DNA from: a virus
IMG/VR virus record: IMGVR_UViG_3300017763_002583
Span: 1 to 27,735 of that record
Direction: 5' to 3' (one strand)
Length of the DNA: 27,735 bases
Part shown: one piece after another, positions 7,846 through 15,731 of the stretch
How positions within the stretch are numbered: the first letter of the stretch is position 1
Layout: each line of letters opens with the position of its first letter
Notes under the pieces: generated by a model
Seen by the model: the letters and a program-made list of their open reading frames with translations, nothing else
What the model was told of the DNA's origin: nothing
Database searches by the model: none
Program-made: the position numbers and the translations under genes

Positions 7846-8281
7846 GTTTCTACAAGCAATTGATGACTGGAAAAGCTCTAAGTATTTAGCGGAAGTAGAA
7901 CCGCCAGAAGAAGCTTCTACTGCTCTCAATGCTGATTTTAATACAATTAAATCTTGGAGCGCGGAGACATGTAACATGTATGCCTTCAAGCTCTATGCTT
8001 ACTCAGAATATATTGAAACAGAAAAGGTTAAAGAAAAAAACACTTTAGAGTGGGCAGAATCTTCTATTTGGTTTATAATAGGTAGCACGATGAATCAGTA
8101 CGGAGGGCAGTATTCTAAATGGCAAGAGAAGTATTTCTCTGCGGTTAAAGAAAACCCCCTCGCTGCGGAGATACTAAAGATTAAAAATCACGCAGAAGCT
8201 AGAGTTAGAACACTAGAAGGTAAAAACGGTAGAATAATTAAGATGGCAGAAATATTAACAAATATGGCTAGGAGAAAATAA
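7820..8281 (+). CDS. Helical protein, possible UvsY-like recombination mediator
   Basis: A 153-residue, almost entirely helical, soluble protein with no enzymatic motif. Residues 50-80 (AFKLYAYSEYIETEKVKEKN, then LEWAESSIW) and the C-terminal KNGRIIKMAEIL suggest long helices. T4 UvsY is a small helical protein (about 137 residues) with a helix rich in Y, K and E near its start and a final helix following an arginine-bearing turn, and it loads UvsX onto single strands. Position (close behind recA and before the helicase), size and composition are similar, but I see no clear alignment, so this is inference only. A helicase-loader role is equally possible. Confidence 0.5.
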   Translation: MSGETRLNEFLQAIDDWKSSKYLAEVEPPEEASTALNADFNTIKSWSAETCNMYAFKLYAYSEYIETEKVKEKNTLEWAESSIWFIIGSTMNQYGGQYSKWQEKYFSAVKENPLAAEILKIKNHAEARVRTLEGKNGRIIKMAEILTNMARRK

Positions 8282-8679
8282 TGAGTGAAGATCTAGTACA
8301 AAAGATGTTAGAACTTTTGACTCCTGAACAAAAGCAGGAGTTGGCAGCTAGTCTTTTAAAAGAAGATAAACCAAAGGAGGTCAAGCCTACAAAAAACGCA
8401 ACAGTCGCAGATGATTTTACCATGTCGCAAGACAAGCCATCAAGCAACTCTACTCAACTAGAGGTTAAGCAAAGGGTTAACCTTTTTAGCGACGATGGAA
8501 CTGAGCATAAAGATGATTTAAATAAAACGCCAGACATCAAGCTTACAGAAAGAAAAAGACCGCCAGTAGAAAAAGTTTCTCAAACTTGCTCCACCTGTAA
8601 CTCCGAGTTTCAGATTCATCCTACGCACAAAAGAGAAAACTTTGTTTGTGATAACTGCTTGAGGTCAAGGTCTGTATGA
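8281..8679 (+). CDS. Protein with C-terminal zinc ribbon
   Basis: A 132-residue protein in three parts: a short N-terminal amphipathic helix pair (residues 1-28, LVQKMLELLTPEQKQELAAS), a long charged linker likely to be disordered (30-100), and a C-terminal zinc ribbon with C103-x2-C106 and C123-x2-C126. This helix, linker, zinc-ribbon layout suits an adaptor that bridges proteins or recruits a partner to DNA. It sits between the putative mediator and DnaB and overlaps the helicase start by 4 bases (ATGA), so a replication accessory role is plausible, but no homologue is recognised. Confidence 0.6.
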   Translation: MSEDLVQKMLELLTPEQKQELAASLLKEDKPKEVKPTKNATVADDFTMSQDKPSSNSTQLEVKQRVNLFSDDGTEHKDDLNKTPDIKLTERKRPPVEKVSQTCSTCNSEFQIHPTHKRENFVCDNCLRSRSV

Positions 8680-10139
8680 CAAATAAAACTTTGGAAGATC
8701 TAGCATCAGAAAGAGCCGTACTTGCGGCTCTTTGTCAATATGGACTAGATTGTTATCTGGAAATAGACTTCGTGGATGCTGAACACTTCACCAGCGACAT
8801 GAATCAGTTGATATTTCACTGTGTCCATAAATCAGTTTCTGAAAACTCAAAAGTAGAACTAGCCTCTATACTGTCTGCTGCAAATAGTTTAGGTGTGTAT
8901 GAGTCCATAAACAACAAAGATGAGATTTCTTTTATAAGATCTTTGTTTAATTTTCCTATACATAAAGAAAACGCAAAGTCTCACGCCATAAAGATAGCTA
9001 AACTTAAACTTGCGAGAGATTTGAAGAAAACTTTAAAGGCTTGCGAAAAAGAACTAGATGCTACTAGTGGCGATGAAGATGTTATGGATCTTATATCTAA
9101 AGTAGAAGCTCCTATTCTTGACGCCACTGCGGATATATATCAATCATCAAATAAGAAAACTGAAATCATTGGTGAAGATATTGATGATTATATCGAGTAT
9201 CTTTCTGAGAATGTATCTGACAACGTAGGTATACCTACGGGATTTCCTAGGTATGATGCGGCTATTGGCGGTGGCCTTAGAAGAAAGTGCGTTGATCTCA
9301 TAGCGGCTCGCCCCAAGGTCGGTAAGTCTATGTTCGGGGATGCGGTAGCTATGAATGTATCTAGGATGGGAGTCCCTGTTCTAATGTTAGATACAGAAAT
9401 GAGTAAAGAAGACCATCTTAATAGAATGCTTGCCAACCTTAGTGGAGTAGACATAAATAAAATTTCTACTGGTAAGTTTACAGAAAACCCACTAGAAAAA
9501 GAGAAGGTAGAAAAAGCTGCTCAAGAACTTAAAGAGATACCATATCATTACATTAGTATTGCTGGACAGTCTTTTGAGAATATACTAGCCCTCATGAGAA
9601 AATGGATCTATCAACATGTTGGCTTTGACGAAGCAGGCGTAACGAATGACTGTTTAATAGTTTATGATTATCTAAAGCTGATGGGGTCAGAAGGTATTAG
9701 TAGCTCAATGCAGGAATACCAAGTGCTTGGTTTTCAAATAACTCAACTACATAACTTTATGGTTAAGTACGATGTTCCCTGCATAAGTTTCGTACAGCTA
9801 AATAGGGACGGTATTACCAAGGAGTCTACAGATGTAGTATCAGGCTCAGATAGGTTGATATGGCTTTGTACTAGCTTCTCTATCTTTAAGATGAAATCAG
9901 AAGAAGAGATAGCAGAAGATAAGATAGAAAATGGAAACAGGAAACTTGTTCCCGTTGTAGCTAGACATGGTTGCGGATTAGATGACGGCGACTATATTAG
10001 TATGAATATGTTTGGAAGTATAGGTAAATTATCAGAAGGTCAAACAAGAAATGAGCTTCATAATAACGCAAGGGCAAGAGAAGAAGGTTTTGAAATAAAT
10101 GAAGAAATTGACTCAGGATCAGATATTGACGGTGTGTGA
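8676..10139 (+). CDS. dnaB: Replicative DNA helicase, DnaB family
   Basis: A ring helicase that unwinds DNA ahead of the fork. The N-terminal domain begins with ASERAVLAALCQYG, as in DnaB. The RecA-like motor has IPTGFPRYDAAIGGGLRR, Walker A ARPKVGKS (residues 211-218), a VLMLDTEM strand with E241, Walker B LIVYDYLKLM, and the H4-like segment beginning at VSGSDRLIW. At 487 residues it is near the usual DnaB length of about 450-480. It starts at an ATGA overlap and its last 41 bases overlap the primase gene, so helicase and primase are probably made together. An acidic tail (EEIDSGSDIDGV) follows the motor domain and could contact partners. Confidence 0.92.
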   Translation: MTNKTLEDLASERAVLAALCQYGLDCYLEIDFVDAEHFTSDMNQLIFHCVHKSVSENSKVELASILSAANSLGVYESINNKDEISFIRSLFNFPIHKENAKSHAIKIAKLKLARDLKKTLKACEKELDATSGDEDVMDLISKVEAPILDATADIYQSSNKKTEIIGEDIDDYIEYLSENVSDNVGIPTGFPRYDAAIGGGLRRKCVDLIAARPKVGKSMFGDAVAMNVSRMGVPVLMLDTEMSKEDHLNRMLANLSGVDINKISTGKFTENPLEKEKVEKAAQELKEIPYHYISIAGQSFENILALMRKWIYQHVGFDEAGVTNDCLIVYDYLKLMGSEGISSSMQEYQVLGFQITQLHNFMVKYDVPCISFVQLNRDGITKESTDVVSGSDRLIWLCTSFSIFKMKSEEEIAEDKIENGNRKLVPVVARHGCGLDDGDYISMNMFGSIGKLSEGQTRNELHNNARAREEGFEINEEIDSGSDIDGV

Positions 10140-11142
10140 TAAGCTTTCGGAAGACATTCCATCGCTTTTAGAATATTTTGAAATAGAGGGTATAGAATAT
10201 CCAAACAGACACTCTTTTCCTTGCCCAGTTCATGGTGGCGATAGCCCAGAAGGTTGTAGCGTATTTACAGATGGGGACTCCGCCGTTGGTAACTGGCGAT
10301 GCTGGACAAACCAATGCGAACAAGATTACCAAAGTAATATATTTGGATTTGTAAGAGGGGTATTATCCTACAGGGAAGGTAAAGATCTACCATTAAATAC
10401 TGTCTATAATTTTTGTTTAGATTTTTTGAAACTAGATGAATCTAAGTTACAGGTAAAAGAGCAAAGTTCAAACAAAGAGGTTAAGCTACTAGAAGTATTT
10501 GAAAGAAAGATTGAAAGAAAAGCTCCTACAATTTCAAGAGATCAAATACAATCTACTATAAATATACCGGCGGAATATTACATCAAAAGAGGATACGATA
10601 AAGAAACCTTAAAAACATTTGACATAGGAACATGTTTTGCAAAAAATAAGCCAATGTCAGGAAGAGTTGTTGTCCCTATCTATGATGAAAGCTATAATTA
10701 TGTAGGATGCGTAGGAAGAGCTATAGATGAAAATCTGCAACCAAAATGGCTACATAGCAAGGGGTTCAAAAAAAACATTCTTTATGGATTTAATATCGCT
10801 CAGAATTTCATGGGAGATAAGGGTGTTCTTTTTATACTAGAGGGACAAGGTGATGTTTTAAGAATGTATGAATCTGGATTTAAAAATTCAGTTGGTATTT
10901 TTGGCTCTAGTATAAGCGACGATCAGCTATTAGTACTAGAAAAAAGCGGCGCTCTAAACTTGGTAATATTAACGGATTATGATGATGCTGGCAAAAAAGC
11001 CGCTAACCAAATTGTAAAAAAGTGTGGAAGAAGATTTAATTATTTTAGGCCACAAATTTCTAAAAAAGACATCGGTGAAATGACTATTGAACAAATTCAC
11101 GAAGAGCTTAACCCCCAATTAGAGAAGGAAAACTTGATATGA
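10099..11142 (+). CDS. dnaG: DNA primase (zinc finger plus Toprim)
   Basis: Makes RNA primers for DNA synthesis. The zinc-binding domain has C42-P-V-H45 and C68-x4-C73. The catalytic Toprim domain shows E248 in FILEGQGDVLRM and the D293-Y-D295 pair in LTDYDDAGKKAA. Between them is a region with MSGRVVVPIYD and YVGCVGRAID that fits the DnaG/T7-type primase core. At 347 residues it lacks the C-terminal helicase-binding domain of bacterial DnaG (about 580), so contact with DnaB must differ. The ATG at 10099 lies inside the helicase gene and is the only reasonable ATG; an AGAAGG lies upstream. It overlaps the next gene by an ATGA. Confidence 0.9.
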   Translation: MKKLTQDQILTVCDKLSEDIPSLLEYFEIEGIEYPNRHSFPCPVHGGDSPEGCSVFTDGDSAVGNWRCWTNQCEQDYQSNIFGFVRGVLSYREGKDLPLNTVYNFCLDFLKLDESKLQVKEQSSNKEVKLLEVFERKIERKAPTISRDQIQSTINIPAEYYIKRGYDKETLKTFDIGTCFAKNKPMSGRVVVPIYDESYNYVGCVGRAIDENLQPKWLHSKGFKKNILYGFNIAQNFMGDKGVLFILEGQGDVLRMYESGFKNSVGIFGSSISDDQLLVLEKSGALNLVILTDYDDAGKKAANQIVKKCGRRFNYFRPQISKKDIGEMTIEQIHEELNPQLEKENLI

Positions 11143-12032
11143 CTACTAGAATTTTAGCTATAGCCGGAAATAAACAGTCCGGGAAAACTACATGTAGTAA
11201 CTTTATACATGGCTATCAGCTTAAATCTCATAACATAATATCGGGCTTTAGTATAACAGACAAAGGCGAGCTTGTTGTAGCTACAGAATTTATTGATTCT
11301 AAAGGCGAAAAAGAACAAGGACACGCTCTCCTAGATGTTAAGAGAGTAGACTTAGATTTTTCGGAATGGGCCGTTTATAATATGTGGCCCTATGTAAAAA
11401 GCTATTCTTTTGCAGACCCGCTAAAAAATATTGCAACAGAACTTTTTGACATTAAAGAAGAAAACGTAAGAGGTTCTGACATACAGAAGAACGCTAAGAT
11501 ACCAATCACTTGGGAGTCTATGCCGGGAGTTATAACATGTGCTAAAATTGCCAAACTTGCGCCGGTTAAAAAACTTATTGATAATGGCGACTTAATGTAT
11601 CATAAAAAGGGAAAGATGACAGGTAGAGAGTTTCTTCAGTTCTTTGGGTCAGAAGTCTGTAGAAAGATCTATGAAGAGATTTGGGTTTCTAGGCTTGTTA
11701 AAGATGTAGAATCAGAAGGTCCGCTACTTGCGGTAGTTGATGATTGCAGATATCCAAACGAAGCTGAAGCCATTCAAAATGCTGGCGGTAAAGTAGTTAA
11801 GCTAATGCGATCAAATCATAAAGACTCACACAAAAGCGAAAATGCGTTTGATGAAGATTTTGAGTTCGATGCGGTGATTGATAATAGAGACATGTCTATT
11901 CAAGAGACTCATATAGAGTTGATAAAAGCTGTAGAAGACTGGGGATGGTTAGGATCTCCAATCCCAGAGTCTCCATCAGAAGATGAGCCGGTTCTTGTTG
12001 GTGGCATCCATCAGTTTAGAGAGTCAGAATGA
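11139..12032 (+). CDS. Deoxynucleoside monophosphate kinase (T4 gp1-like)
   Basis: Phosphorylates dNMPs to dNDPs, converting nucleotides from host DNA breakdown into precursors. The P-loop is GNKQSGKT (residues 10-17) directly after the first strand. Family features include YSFADPLKNIATELFDI, the GREFLQFFGSEVCRKIY block and VVDDCRYPNEAEAI, as in T4 gp1 and related phage kinases. At 297 residues it is longer than T4 gp1 (241), mainly through an insertion near residues 30-80 and a proline-rich C-terminal tail (SPIPESPSEDEP). ATGA overlaps join it to both neighbours. It complements the reductase and dUTPase at the left end of the window. Confidence 0.85.
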   Translation: MTTRILAIAGNKQSGKTTCSNFIHGYQLKSHNIISGFSITDKGELVVATEFIDSKGEKEQGHALLDVKRVDLDFSEWAVYNMWPYVKSYSFADPLKNIATELFDIKEENVRGSDIQKNAKIPITWESMPGVITCAKIAKLAPVKKLIDNGDLMYHKKGKMTGREFLQFFGSEVCRKIYEEIWVSRLVKDVESEGPLLAVVDDCRYPNEAEAIQNAGGKVVKLMRSNHKDSHKSENAFDEDFEFDAVIDNRDMSIQETHIELIKAVEDWGWLGSPIPESPSEDEPVLVGGIHQFRESE

Positions 12033-13051
12033 TAGTAACATACATTAGATCCTCTAGCTATGGTAATTATGATTTTTGCCAAATGCAATATTTTATGACT
12101 TATGTTTTAGGGTATAGGTCAGAATCTGGAAAGAAAGCTCAACTAGGAACCGCTTGCCACAAAGTGATGGAATGTTTAGCATCTTGTAAAAAAGAGTTAC
12201 AAGACAATCCAGACAAGAAAGAGTTGTCAATTATGGATGACGCTATCGGAGAAGTTAGTTTCACGCCAAGAAAACTAAAAACTAAAAAACTTGTTGCCGA
12301 TTTACTAAGCCGTAGTTACGAACACTATGGATCTACAGATAGTCATAAATACTACCCTGCGGATTTTAAGTTTTGCGAGAAACAAATAGAGACAGCTTTA
12401 ACTTTTAATGATGGTCAATTCGACCCAAGAAAAAGAGATATAGTTGACACAGAGCCTACTTTTGATATTGCCATTGAAGAAGACTGGGCTAAGTATGAAT
12501 ATGAAATGCCGGACGGAAACACCATCACGGGCAACTTAGCTATCAAGGGAACTATTGACTTAGTTACTAAGATAGATGATGATATAATTGAGGTAGTAGA
12601 TTGGAAGACAGGACAAAGAAAGAATTGGGCTACGGGTGAAGTAAAAACATATGAGAAACTTCTTGACGACGCTCAATTATTGCTGTATAATTATGCCATC
12701 TCAAAACTTTATCCAGACTACGAACAGGCTATTATGTCTATCTTCTTTACTAGAGACGGTGGACCGTTTAGCATGTGCTTCGACAAATCAGACCAAGATA
12801 GATTCTTGGAAATGCTTAAAAAAAGATATGAAGAGATTAAAGATAACATCAAACCCAGACCAATTAGTAATAGTCGTAGGGACTTCAGATGCCAAAAACT
12901 TTGTCACTTTTATAAAAACAATTGGCCGGGGACGAATACTACCATGTGTGAGTATGTAGAAAAAAAACTGCATACAATAGGTCATGAAAAAACACTTAAA
13001 GAATGTACTAACGAAGGTTTTAACATAGGATACTACGAGGCTCCGGGATAA
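12029..13051 (+). CDS. RecB/Cas4-like PD-(D/E)xK nuclease with putative Fe-S cysteines
   Basis: A predicted single-strand or end-processing DNA exonuclease of the RecB/Cas4 (PDDEXK_1) group. The N-terminal LGTACHKVMECL supplies the conserved histidine (H44). The active site is read as D177 in GTIDLV and D191-W-K193 in VVDWKTG, followed by a conserved glutamine region (DAQLLLYNYAI). Four cysteines, C17 at the start and C288, C292 and C307 at the end, have the one-plus-three arrangement of Cas4, AddB and similar nucleases, where they bind a 4Fe-4S cluster; the C-terminal spacing (x3, x14) differs from the usual CxxC-x5-C. No CRISPR array or other cas gene is near, so a replication or recombination role is more likely. 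Confidence 0.82.
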   Translation: MIVTYIRSSSYGNYDFCQMQYFMTYVLGYRSESGKKAQLGTACHKVMECLASCKKELQDNPDKKELSIMDDAIGEVSFTPRKLKTKKLVADLLSRSYEHYGSTDSHKYYPADFKFCEKQIETALTFNDGQFDPRKRDIVDTEPTFDIAIEEDWAKYEYEMPDGNTITGNLAIKGTIDLVTKIDDDIIEVVDWKTGQRKNWATGEVKTYEKLLDDAQLLLYNYAISKLYPDYEQAIMSIFFTRDGGPFSMCFDKSDQDRFLEMLKKRYEEIKDNIKPRPISNSRRDFRCQKLCHFYKNNWPGTNTTMCEYVEKKLHTIGHEKTLKECTNEGFNIGYYEAPG

Positions 13052-13965
13052 TGGCAGAATTAATTGATTTAAATAATGAGTTTGATTTAGGTAATAAATT
13101 TACACTAGATGTCGCTACTAAATTTAGTGAAATGCTAGATGATAAATACAGAGTTATTGTAAAGTACGATGCTCAGGATTTGCCAAAATTTGGCGATAAT
13201 AAATTTAATATTCTAATATCTACGTCTAGAGAAAACCATCAAATTCCAGAAGGGTTTTTTAATGATGATGTATTTTTGATATTCCAACATTATCATACGC
13301 TGGATAGATGGGAGCATTGTCTAGATACACCTTTAACGTTCCCTCTTCCACTGGGTCCGTTTAACGATTTTTATCAAGATATTGAAATAAAACCATTATC
13401 TCAAAGAGAGTATGATTTTACATTTGTCGGACAGATACCACATACTGGAACTAGAGACTCTTTTAAAAGAGGTTTAGATAAACTAGTTTCTGAATCTGGC
13501 GATAAATTTAAATACAAAATTGAGTTTACGGATGGATTCGGTAGGGGTTTAGAACCGAAAGAGTATATGGAGCTTTTATCAGAGTCTAAACTATCTTTAT
13601 GTCCTGCGGGAGCTTACAGTATGGAAACGTTTAGATTTTTTGAATCCACACTTATGGGCGCTATACCTGTTGTAGATAGACTTCCAAAGTTTTGGTATTA
13701 TGAAGAGGCTTCATTTTTTAAGGGTAGCTGGGACGTTCTAGACAACACCCTGTCTAAATCTCTAAACTTTTTACAAACTTCTGAATGTAGAGGTTTACTT
13801 CAGGGTTTGGCTATGTATAATAATAGCGTACTTAATATTGACAGTTTAGCATCTAGGATGAGGCAAATTGTAGATCAAAGACATGGAAATATGGAATCTT
13901 CTAAGGAATATCTTGAAAATTTGAGGAATGTTTTAAAAGATGAATTGGACTCCGATAAACTGTAA
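13051..13965 (+). CDS. Exostosin-like (GT47-type) glycosyltransferase
   Basis: A putative glycosyltransferase of 304 residues. The region around residues 170-210, YMELLSESKLSLCPAG followed by TFRFFESTLMGAIPVV, is the typical exostosin/GT47 nucleotide-sugar binding pattern. A DFTFVGQIPHTGTR strand-turn begins the second Rossmann half. No signal peptide or membrane segment is seen, so it is cytoplasmic. The odd point is position: it stands alone between the RecB-like nuclease and the polymerase, 4 kb away from the main sugar locus. Its last 26 bases overlap the polymerase N-terminal gene. Donor and acceptor are unknown. Confidence 0.75.
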   Translation: MAELIDLNNEFDLGNKFTLDVATKFSEMLDDKYRVIVKYDAQDLPKFGDNKFNILISTSRENHQIPEGFFNDDVFLIFQHYHTLDRWEHCLDTPLTFPLPLGPFNDFYQDIEIKPLSQREYDFTFVGQIPHTGTRDSFKRGLDKLVSESGDKFKYKIEFTDGFGRGLEPKEYMELLSESKLSLCPAGAYSMETFRFFESTLMGAIPVVDRLPKFWYYEEASFFKGSWDVLDNTLSKSLNFLQTSECRGLLQGLAMYNNSVLNIDSLASRMRQIVDQRHGNMESSKEYLENLRNVLKDELDSDKL

Positions 13966-15511
13966 AACACACTTTAGCTTACAGCAAGGGTTTTGTAAAA
14001 CAGATAAACTAGCAAAAAGATGTGATGAGTACGGCTACACCGCTTGCGGTATAGCTGATCTTGGCACTGTCTCTGGCGCTGTAGAATTTCATCAAGAGTG
14101 TAAAAAGCGGGGCGTAAAACCTATTATTGGATGCGAGTTTGACGGTTTCGTTCTCTATGCAAAAAACAAAGATGGCTGGTTTGACTTGGTTAAATATGTA
14201 TCAAATCAAAATGTAGACGTTTTAAAAGAGATAGCAGAGAATGGTAATGTTCTATGCGTAACCCCCAAGAAAAACGGATTCGCTAAGATATTTAAGTCTA
14301 ATCACATTAAGATGGATTACGCTCAGGAGGCTATCTACTATGTAGATAAAGAAGATGCAGATTGTCATAGGATTATGCTATGTAGTAAACTTAAAAAGAC
14401 TCTTGCCAAACTAGAAGGCGTGGAGCATGAGTTCTCAGAATTTTTCGACGGAGACGATAGATGGTATCTACCAGATATGACAGACTTATCAGTAGGTCAC
14501 GAAATTGAAAAAAGATGCGAAGAATATGATCTTGCAGGACCGCCCATGCTGCCAGACTTTGATTGCCCAGAAGGGTTCGATCAAAACGAATATTTGAAAG
14601 AACTTTGTCGCCACGGATGGAAAAAGAAATTGATTCCTTCCAAGAAGGTTTACTTAGATGTAGACAAACAAGAATATCTTGATAGAGTTAAAACAGAACT
14701 AGAGGTTATTTTTAAGGCTGGACTATCTGGATATTTTTTGATTGTGCAGGATATTGTAAACCATGTTAAGGACAAAGGATGGATTGCTGGACCGGGAAGA
14801 GGCTCTGCTGCTGGATGCTTAGTCTCTTATCTGCTAGGGATTACAGAGGTAGATCCTATCGAGTACGGACTAATTTTTGAGAGGTTCTATAACGAAGGAA
14901 GAAATACAGATGATTATATTTCTCTTCCCGATATTGATGTAGATGTTCCTGCGGAGCATAGGGATGAAGTTATTGACTATATCAAGGAAAAATACGGTCA
15001 AGAAAATGTTTCTCAGATGATTACGTTCGGCAGATTACAAGGAAGGTCTGCGTTAAAAGAGGTTTTAAGAATCAGTGATGCTGTGTCATTTTCTGAGATG
15101 AATGAGATAACAGATTGTATACCAGACGAAGCGCTTATCTCTGATCAACTAGAGTTGATGGACAGGGAAGATAGATCTATCATAAGATGGGCATTAGAAA
15201 ATGAATCAGAAGATCTAAAGGGATGGTGTAAGATAAACGAAGAAGGTAAACTAGAAGGAGATCTAGCTAAGTTTTTTGAACAGGCTATTAATATTGAAGG
15301 CACAAATAAATCTCAGGGAAAACACCCCGCTGGTGTAATCATATCAAAATTTAAGCTTAGAGATGTTTGTCCTATGGTAAAAGACGCCACGGGTAAAAAC
15401 ATAGTTGGCTTTGAAATGAATGACTTGGAATCTCAGGGGCATGTCAAGTTTGACATTTTAGCTATTGATCTATTAAGTAAAATTATGGAAATAACAAACA
15501 AAGGAGAATAA
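13940..15511 (+). CDS. dnaE: DNA polymerase III alpha subunit, N-terminal half (split DnaE)
   Basis: The N-terminal piece (523 residues) of a family C replicative polymerase. Residues 1-70 form a PHP domain (CKTHFSLQQGF, then GIADLGTVSGAVEF), shortened compared with bacterial DnaE. The palm follows: FLIVQDIVNHVKDKGW, GPGRGSAAGCLVSYLLGIT, and LPDIDVDVP with the metal-binding aspartates at D331, D333 and D335. GKHPAGVII and then HVKFDILAID follow, with D505 matching the third catalytic aspartate of E. coli alpha (D555). The protein stops 18 residues later, after MEITNKGE. Thus all predicted catalytic residues are on this piece, but the fingers and the rest of the palm are not. No intein sequence is seen at the end. 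The start is an ATG overlapping the glycosyltransferase gene by 26 bases. Confidence 0.92.
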   Translation: MNWTPINCKTHFSLQQGFCKTDKLAKRCDEYGYTACGIADLGTVSGAVEFHQECKKRGVKPIIGCEFDGFVLYAKNKDGWFDLVKYVSNQNVDVLKEIAENGNVLCVTPKKNGFAKIFKSNHIKMDYAQEAIYYVDKEDADCHRIMLCSKLKKTLAKLEGVEHEFSEFFDGDDRWYLPDMTDLSVGHEIEKRCEEYDLAGPPMLPDFDCPEGFDQNEYLKELCRHGWKKKLIPSKKVYLDVDKQEYLDRVKTELEVIFKAGLSGYFLIVQDIVNHVKDKGWIAGPGRGSAAGCLVSYLLGITEVDPIEYGLIFERFYNEGRNTDDYISLPDIDVDVPAEHRDEVIDYIKEKYGQENVSQMITFGRLQGRSALKEVLRISDAVSFSEMNEITDCIPDEALISDQLELMDREDRSIIRWALENESEDLKGWCKINEEGKLEGDLAKFFEQAINIEGTNKSQGKHPAGVIISKFKLRDVCPMVKDATGKNIVGFEMNDLESQGHVKFDILAIDLLSKIMEITNKGE

Positions 15512-15512
15512 A

Positions 15513-15731
15513 ATGAAGGCTACAGCAGAAGATTATAAGTCCGTAATATTTTCTGGTTGCTCTATTGAATCAAACAAGGTTCATATTTGCAACCTAAGAA
15601 ATTATAATAAAAGACTTGTTGCAGATAATGAATATCAAGTTTGGTCTGACAAGCATAAAGAATACAAGCTATATAAAAATATAGATGACGCTGTTAATAA
15701 ATTTATAGAACTAAAGGAAAAACGAGCATGA
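15513..15731 (+). CDS. Hypothetical protein, 72 residues, between polymerase halves
   Basis: Not recognised. It is a small basic protein with a strand-rich first half (YKSVIFSGCSIESNKVHICN), a QVWSDKHKEYKLYK stretch and a C-terminal helix (IDDAVNKFIELKEK). GGAG at a good distance precedes its ATG, one base after the polymerase N-piece stop, and its stop overlaps the exonuclease start (ATGA). Conservation of this tight coupling would make it a candidate partner of the split polymerase, but nothing in the sequence proves that. It could also be a bystander carried in with the exonuclease gene. Confidence 0.6.
   Translation: MKATAEDYKSVIFSGCSIESNKVHICNLRNYNKRLVADNEYQVWSDKHKEYKLYKNIDDAVNKFIELKEKRA

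Noticed and set aside
12651-12959. Second plus-strand frame within the RecB-like nuclease
   Set aside because: The nuclease frame carries the active-site and cysteine residues; the other frame has no domain and no good start signal.
12029-13051. Cas4 as part of a CRISPR system
   Set aside because: No repeat-spacer array and no other cas gene is seen; neighbours are dNMP kinase, primase and polymerase genes.
15452-15511. Split intein at the end of the DnaE N-piece
   Set aside because: Only 18 residues follow the catalytic aspartate D505 before the stop, with no cysteine splice-junction residue or intein block; the C-piece likewise opens with ordinary DnaE sequence.
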